A stretch of DNA of 64,000 nt from VRUE01 sp963822295. GTDB taxonomy: Bacteria; Actinomycetota; Thermoleophilia; Solirubrobacterales; 70-9. The position numbers were made by a program, and so were the translations under genes. The notes under the pieces were generated by a model. It did not search any database and was not told the origin of the DNA. It worked only from the letters and a program-made list of their open reading frames with translations. Of the stretch, positions 59,627-64,000 are shown one piece after another; the first letter of the stretch is position 1; every line of letters starts with the position of its first letter. The stretch covers positions 2,046,001 through 2,110,000 of the forward strand of contig CAWGHD010000002.1 in assembly GCA_963822295.1 (NCBI GenBank), in the 5' to 3' direction.

Positions 59627-62600
59627 CGACTGCCTCCCTGGCTGTTCTTGGTTACCCGCTGCGGGCGACGCGACTTCTTGCGCTTCACACACTTGCCTTT
59701 TCGTCGCACCTTGCCTTTCGGACAGGGCCGTTTGCCCTGCGGACCGGCGTTCGAGCCGTTGCTCTTGAAGGTGCCGATCTTGGCCGGTGGCACCGCTTGG
59801 CTGCTGGGACCGTGGCACTCGTCGGACGCCGCGCATGGAGGCGACTTGGGAATTACGAAAAATCCGCCGTTCTCGCGTGCGTCGTAGACCTTCATCGCGC
59901 TGCCGTTACGGTCCGTCGGCACGATCTGGTCACGGGTGAAGAAGAAGGCGTCACGGCCGTCCTCGCTCACGGTGAGCAAGCTGGCGCCGAACGGGCTGGT
60001 TCCGGTGGAGATCAGCTGAACCTCGCCCTCCTTCCACTCATAGGCGTCAAGCTTCGCGCTGGAATCCCGGAGCACCAGCGGATCCGGTGAGTTGAAGAAC
60101 ACCCTGCCGTCCCTCGAAACGCTGAGCCCATCAGAGGCGAGCGAGGCATCGCCGGCCGGGACCTCGTCAGTCTGAATGCAGGAGACGCAGTCGAGGCTGT
60201 CCGCCTGCGAGTTGTAGCGGTAGACCATCGCTTTGCCGGCGTTGTCGTAGGTGGGGTCGAGAGGTTCGCGAGTCACAAAGACGGCGTAAGACCCCTGTGC
60301 GGTGACTTGGAAATCGGCGGTCTTGCGCACGTCGTTGTCGGCGACCGCGTTGACCACGGTCGAGTTGTCCGGCTCGAGGGTCGCGACGAAGTGAGGTGGA
60401 GATCCGGCCGCCGAGATGTAGAGGTTCGGCTCGTCCTGGACTCCGTTCGACGCGCCGTCGAGCTTCTCCGGACTGAGGAAGAAGACGTCGCCGGACTCCG
60501 AGGCGAGCCCTCCCTCGTCGGCGATCGCGACAGTGCCGCAGCCGTTGACGGATGCCCCGCCGACCGCGTTCCAGTTGTTGCCCGACCCGTTGGGCGCGGG
60601 GTCACAGGCATTGGTGTTGCCAGTCCCGGAGATGCCTGTCGAAAGCCTGGTGACCGTCGCGCCGACTTCGGACACCTGGGCGTGGAACAGGTCCGCGCTC
60701 ATGTCGAGGTCGCCCGCAGTGGCGATCGGATCGGGGGTCGTGAAGAGCACCTCGGCACCGGTCTCCGTCATGCCGTTGAACAGCACACCGCCCGCCGTGT
60801 CGGCGACCGCGACCGTGTTGGGCGCGGCACCGATGTGCATGTAGAGATCCCAGTACTCGTTCCCGGCGGAGTCAGTCGAGACCCGTTTCCCGATCAGGAT
60901 CCTGGAGCCGTCCTCGGAGATGTCGAGGGCCGCAATGTCCGATGCAGAGCCGGTCATCGTCGTGCCGTTCGGCAGCTTCGAGACGACCTGCGTGGTGTCA
61001 GTGTCGAGATTGCGGTCGTAGATGGTGAGGTCGGAGCCGTTCCCGTTCCCGTCTGCATGGAATTTCGCCGTCGAGCCGAAGAGGAGGTGACTACCGTCGC
61101 CGGAGAACCGCTCGCGGACGAAACCGGCCGGATCGGAGGTCGCGGCGGGCGTCTGCGGACCGGCCATTCCCTGGACCACGCCGCCACCTGACAGCCTCAG
61201 CGGGAGACCGCTTTCGATTCCCGAGAGGAAGCAAGGAGCACAGATCTCCGGCCCGCCGAAGGCGAAGGTGGTGAGGTCGGCGGTAGCGCCCGCGACCGTC
61301 GACGAGAACGGTGGCGATACCGCGTTGATGTTGGCTGGAATCCCGACATATTCCGTGCTCCAGCTGCTCTCGCCCCTCGTCGCCACGTATGGATCCGGGC
61401 CGCGGTTGGTCGGCACGGCGCCGGAATCGGGGATGCCGCCGTCGAGCACCGAGTAAAGCACCTTCCCCTCAGCCTCCGGGAAGCCACCGTAGAACTCCTG
61501 GCCGGAAACGAGGTCCGAGCGGACGTCGTAGCCGCCCGTGTATTCGGCGGATACCAACTCGTAGGCGCGGCAGTCGAGCATCAGGGCCGTCCCCGTCTGC
61601 TGGCGGGCGGACGCGTTGGTGCAGGGATCATCGACATCGGGCAGCGCCGGCCAGGTCTGGAACGTGCGGTCGGGACCGATGACTTTGCCAAGCCCGTTCT
61701 CGGCGATGATCCGGTAGTGGTAAACGGTTCCGGGGGTCAGTTCCTCGAGGGTGATCGAGCGCGTGAGCGGTTTGGTCCCGCGGATCGGGCCACCGGATTC
61801 GAGCTCACTGCATGGGTTCGCCACTTCGGTGCACGTGGCGGGTCCGAGCTCGATCGAGTAGTTGGTATCCGAAAAGTTCGGATTGATGAACGCCCGCAGC
61901 GTCGCGGTTTCCGTCGTCAGGTTGTCGGCTTCGGATGTGAACGACGGCGCTTTTGCAACCGGCAGTGCGAAGACCTTGACGTTGTTGGAACTGCGATCGA
62001 CGACGAAGAGTCTGCGCGACGGAGAAACTGCCAACCCTCGCGATACCGAGCTGCTGGAGATTTGAAAGGGTGAAGCGGTGTGGGTGCAGTCCGCTTCGTT
62101 CCCCGCGGTGTCAAACGCGAGGAGAGCGTAATTCCCGCTACCACCACCGCAGGCCGCCCCGGTTGTGTTGCGCTCGCCAACCTGGAGGTAGTGGTTGACT
62201 GGGTCCACAGCGATACCAGCCGGGGTGCCACCGATCTCGATCACCGCATCCCGCGTCGCGCCCGTGCCTTCGACGCTGAAGTCGGCGGTGGTGAATTTCA
62301 CCGCGACGGCAGGGAACAGCGGGAGTGCGTAGACGTTGGCCGTGCCCGGGTCTAGCGCGATCGACATCCAGCTCCTGTTGTCCCCGGTCCAGCGGAGATG
62401 GTCGAGGACCGCTCCCGAAGAATCGAACCTGGTGATCCGGGCGCCATCGCCTTCCGGCCGGTCGACGACATAGATTGTCCCGCTGTCATCGACAGCGACG
62501 CCCTGGTCGTCGGTGCTTTCCCACTGGAACCCACCCACAGGAGGGTTCCCCGAGCCTCCGAAGTTCTGTGCCTCTTTGCACACGTCTCCGGATCCGGCGA

Positions 62601-64000
62601 CGCACACATTCCCCGTGGTCGTCTGGTTCACACCGATGCCCCACATCCGCTCGAACGCGGCGCCGGGCGTGAACTTCTGTATGCGGCGATTTCCGTTGTC
62701 TTGAACGTAGATGGTTCCCAGGGTCGGTCCGGCGGAGTTGTCGACGGCCACTCCGCGGGGTCCGCTCAACTGACCGGACTGATTGCCGGCGGTCCCGGCT
62801 TTGCAGACGTCGTTCGTGGGAGCGACCGGAACGCAAACCTCGTAAACGGCGCCACCCGGGGCGATCGTCTGCACGGTCGGGCTAAAGCTGCCGGAGACCG
62901 TGACGTTCGGCGACACCGAGGGGACACCAGACGGCTGGGGCGAGGTGAAGCGCCTGGTGCTCTCCTGGGACGATTTGCCTGCCGCGTTTTCGCCCGTTAC
63001 AAGGCATTGGAAGCTGGCAGACGCTTCGAGGTCTGCTTTGGTCGCCGTGTAGGTATCCGTCGTTGCAGCCAAGGTTTCCGTCTCGACGACCGCTCCGTTG
63101 CGCAACCACTGGTAGGTGTAGGCGGTCGGCGAGTTTTGCCAGACGCCGGCGTTACAGGTCATCACGATGTTTTCGCCGCCGACCGACAGCGTCGATCCGG
63201 AAGGCGCGCTGATGCTGCTTGGAGGCAACGGGATAAGCGGCGCGGATTTTGGGACGGCGCCGATGTGCACGGGTGGTTGGTTGAAGCCAACCGTGGAGAT
63301 GGCTCCGGTCGTACTCGTGACCCTGCACTGGAGGGCTTTACCCGAGTCTTCGGCGACCGGCGTGTAACCGGCGGACGTGGCGCCGCCAATCGGCGTGCCG
63401 TTTCGCATCCATTGGAACGTCTTTTCGGTCGCGCTTCCGCCGTCAGAGCAGGTGATTGGGGTGCCGACGGGAAGGCCCAGGCTCTGCAGTTCCCCGGGGA
63501 ACGAAAGCGGCGAGACATCCAGGCCTCCGACCAGTCCACCGCTGAACGTCACGACATACGGAGTGGATCCGGTTTCATCTCCTGGCCCGCCCGCAACCGA
63601 GACCCCGCCTGGGCCAACGTTCGACAGTGCATTCAAAGCCGCTTCGACGGACCCGGCTCCACTGGCAGGAGCGTCGAAAGCGACTGGCGCGGTGTTCTGA
63701 CCATTGAAGTTCAAGCGGAAGGCGCCTCCCACCGCTTTGATCGTCACTTTCTGGACCTCGTTCGCATTCGGCTGGTTGCTCGGCCCACTCGCGACGACGT
63801 CATAGCCGAAGATGCGCACCGAGGTCCCCGTCGCGTCGAACTCCTGGATTCGATTGTTGCCGGTGTCCGCAACGTAGACATGTCCCGTCGCGTTCTCATG
63901 GGCGATGCTGCGCGGAGCGTTCAGCTGGCCGGCAGCGCCTCCGGAGGATCCGAAGGTGAGTTCGTGGACGTTGGTGGCACCCGCCTCGGGGGCGAGAATT
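59623..64000 (-). CDS. Giant secreted beta-propeller protein, A type (A3), 5' end outside window
   Basis: At least 1458 residues; the frame is open to the window edge, where it encodes an NHL repeat (SIAHENATGHVYVADTGNNR). Two Ig-like modules follow (FQWMRNGTPIGGATSAGYTP, YQWLRNGAVVETETL), then NHL blades (GVAVDNSAGPTLGTIYVQDN), an Fn3-like module (YHYRIIAENGLGKVIG) and the conserved DDPCTNASARQQTGTALMLD, then CRAYELVSA. A PD40-like propeller (SGDGSHLLFGSTAKFH, SEDGSRILIGKRV) follows. It ends PPCAASDECHGPSSQAVPP and the basic, Cys-containing CPKGKVRRKGKCVKRKKSRR. The largest A protein here, followed directly by B3. Confidence 0.85.
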   Translation of the reverse strand, partial: ILAPEAGATNVHELTFGSSGGAAGQLNAPRSIAHENATGHVYVADTGNNRIQEFDATGTSVRIFGYDVVASGPSNQPNANEVQKVTIKAVGGAFRLNFNGQNTAPVAFDAPASGAGSVEAALNALSNVGPGGVSVAGGPGDETGSTPYVVTFSGGLVGGLDVSPLSFPGELQSLGLPVGTPITCSDGGSATEKTFQWMRNGTPIGGATSAGYTPVAEDSGKALQCRVTSTTGAISTVGFNQPPVHIGAVPKSAPLIPLPPSSISAPSGSTLSVGGENIVMTCNAGVWQNSPTAYTYQWLRNGAVVETETLAATTDTYTATKADLEASASFQCLVTGENAAGKSSQESTRRFTSPQPSGVPSVSPNVTVSGSFSPTVQTIAPGGAVYEVCVPVAPTNDVCKAGTAGNQSGQLSGPRGVAVDNSAGPTLGTIYVQDNGNRRIQKFTPGAAFERMWGIGVNQTTTGNVCVAGSGDVCKEAQNFGGSGNPPVGGFQWESTDDQGVAVDDSGTIYVVDRPEGDGARITRFDSSGAVLDHLRWTGDNRSWMSIALDPGTANVYALPLFPAVAVKFTTADFSVEGTGATRDAVIEIGGTPAGIAVDPVNHYLQVGERNTTGAACGGGSGNYALLAFDTAGNEADCTHTASPFQISSSSVSRGLAVSPSRRLFVVDRSSNNVKVFALPVAKAPSFTSEADNLTTETATLRAFINPNFSDTNYSIELGPATCTEVANPCSELESGGPIRGTKPLTRSITLEELTPGTVYHYRIIAENGLGKVIGPDRTFQTWPALPDVDDPCTNASARQQTGTALMLDCRAYELVSAEYTGGYDVRSDLVSGQEFYGGFPEAEGKVLYSVLDGGIPDSGAVPTNRGPDPYVATRGESSWSTEYVGIPANINAVSPPFSSTVAGATADLTTFAFGGPEICAPCFLSGIESGLPLRLSGGGVVQGMAGPQTPAATSDPAGFVRERFSGDGSHLLFGSTAKFHADGNGNGSDLTIYDRNLDTDTTQVVSKLPNGTTMTGSASDIAALDISEDGSRILIGKRVSTDSAGNEYWDLYMHIGAAPNTVAVADTAGGVLFNGMTETGAEVLFTTPDPIATAGDLDMSADLFHAQVSEVGATVTRLSTGISGTGNTNACDPAPNGSGNNWNAVGGASVNGCGTVAIADEGGLASESGDVFFLSPEKLDGASNGVQDEPNLYISAAGSPPHFVATLEPDNSTVVNAVADNDVRKTADFQVTAQGSYAVFVTREPLDPTYDNAGKAMVYRYNSQADSLDCVSCIQTDEVPAGDASLASDGLSVSRDGRVFFNSPDPLVLRDSSAKLDAYEWKEGEVQLISTGTSPFGASLLTVSEDGRDAFFFTRDQIVPTDRNGSAMKVYDARENGGFFVIPKSPPCAASDECHGPSSQAVPPAKIGTFKSNGSNAGPQGKRPCPKGKVRRKGKCVKRKKSRRPQRVTKNSQGGSR

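Overview
The window is a high-GC, gene-dense bacterial segment. Lineage inferred from style and gene content (GTG/TTG starts, lipoate-dependent pyruvate dehydrogenase, MmpL-type exporter, PucR-type and XRE regulators, many large secreted proteins with lysine/arginine-rich C-termini) is Actinomycetota, most likely Thermoleophilia/Solirubrobacterales. No marker gene was compared, so this placement is an inference. No phage, insertion sequence, CRISPR array or rRNA was seen.

Layout. 1-9043 (plus strand, interrupted by one minus-strand membrane protein): pyruvate dehydrogenase genes (lpd, a DsbA-like isomerase, E1 alpha, E1 beta, E2), then lipB-lipA, which make the lipoyl cofactor E2 needs. 9086-13662: a YVTN/PKD secreted protein, two small related proteins, an XRE regulator, a very acidic protein between two tRNA-Ala genes (TGC and CGC anticodons), and a VOC protein. 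13666-22262: a GST-like protein and several secreted proteins, including an S15-type peptidase, a DUF4344-type lipoprotein and a beta-helix protein. 22252-24740: an H-NOX haem sensor coupled to a GAF-GGDEF-EAL protein. 24839-29976: a small membrane protein, uppP, corA, a secreted metallohydrolase-like protein and a VOC protein. 29978-33718: a metal ABC transporter operon with its Fur/Zur repressor, including a permease fused to a solute-binding protein and a candidate Zur box. 33800-36160: an RTX-like protein, an M15-like peptidase, a proline-rich peptide and a cupin.

36157 to the right edge is the most unusual part. A TetR regulator and a paralogue lacking its helix-turn-helix are each preceded by a nearly identical 31-bp promoter/operator. 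The same element recurs at 54921-54951, ahead of a long structured leader and a four-gene operon of giant secreted proteins (50573-54586, 47782-50559, 44738-47785, 41943-44738). Those four genes are two copies of a two-gene cassette: an A protein (beta-propeller, conserved cysteine motifs, basic tail) followed by a B protein (four-fold internal repeat, Cys plus basic tail). A third cassette lies at 56912-64000 and runs off the window. It abuts a PucR-family gene that has lost its N-terminal half. Two tandem DUF2294-type genes sit between the cassette groups.

Six single-base frameshifts break four otherwise intact genes and one beta-helix gene. This many suggests sequence errors rather than decay. 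Separately, the two linkers of the E2 gene each carry a 58-bp palindromic element, in opposite orientations and in frame, and two AT-rich hairpins of one family occupy intergenic gaps at 5661 and 11923.
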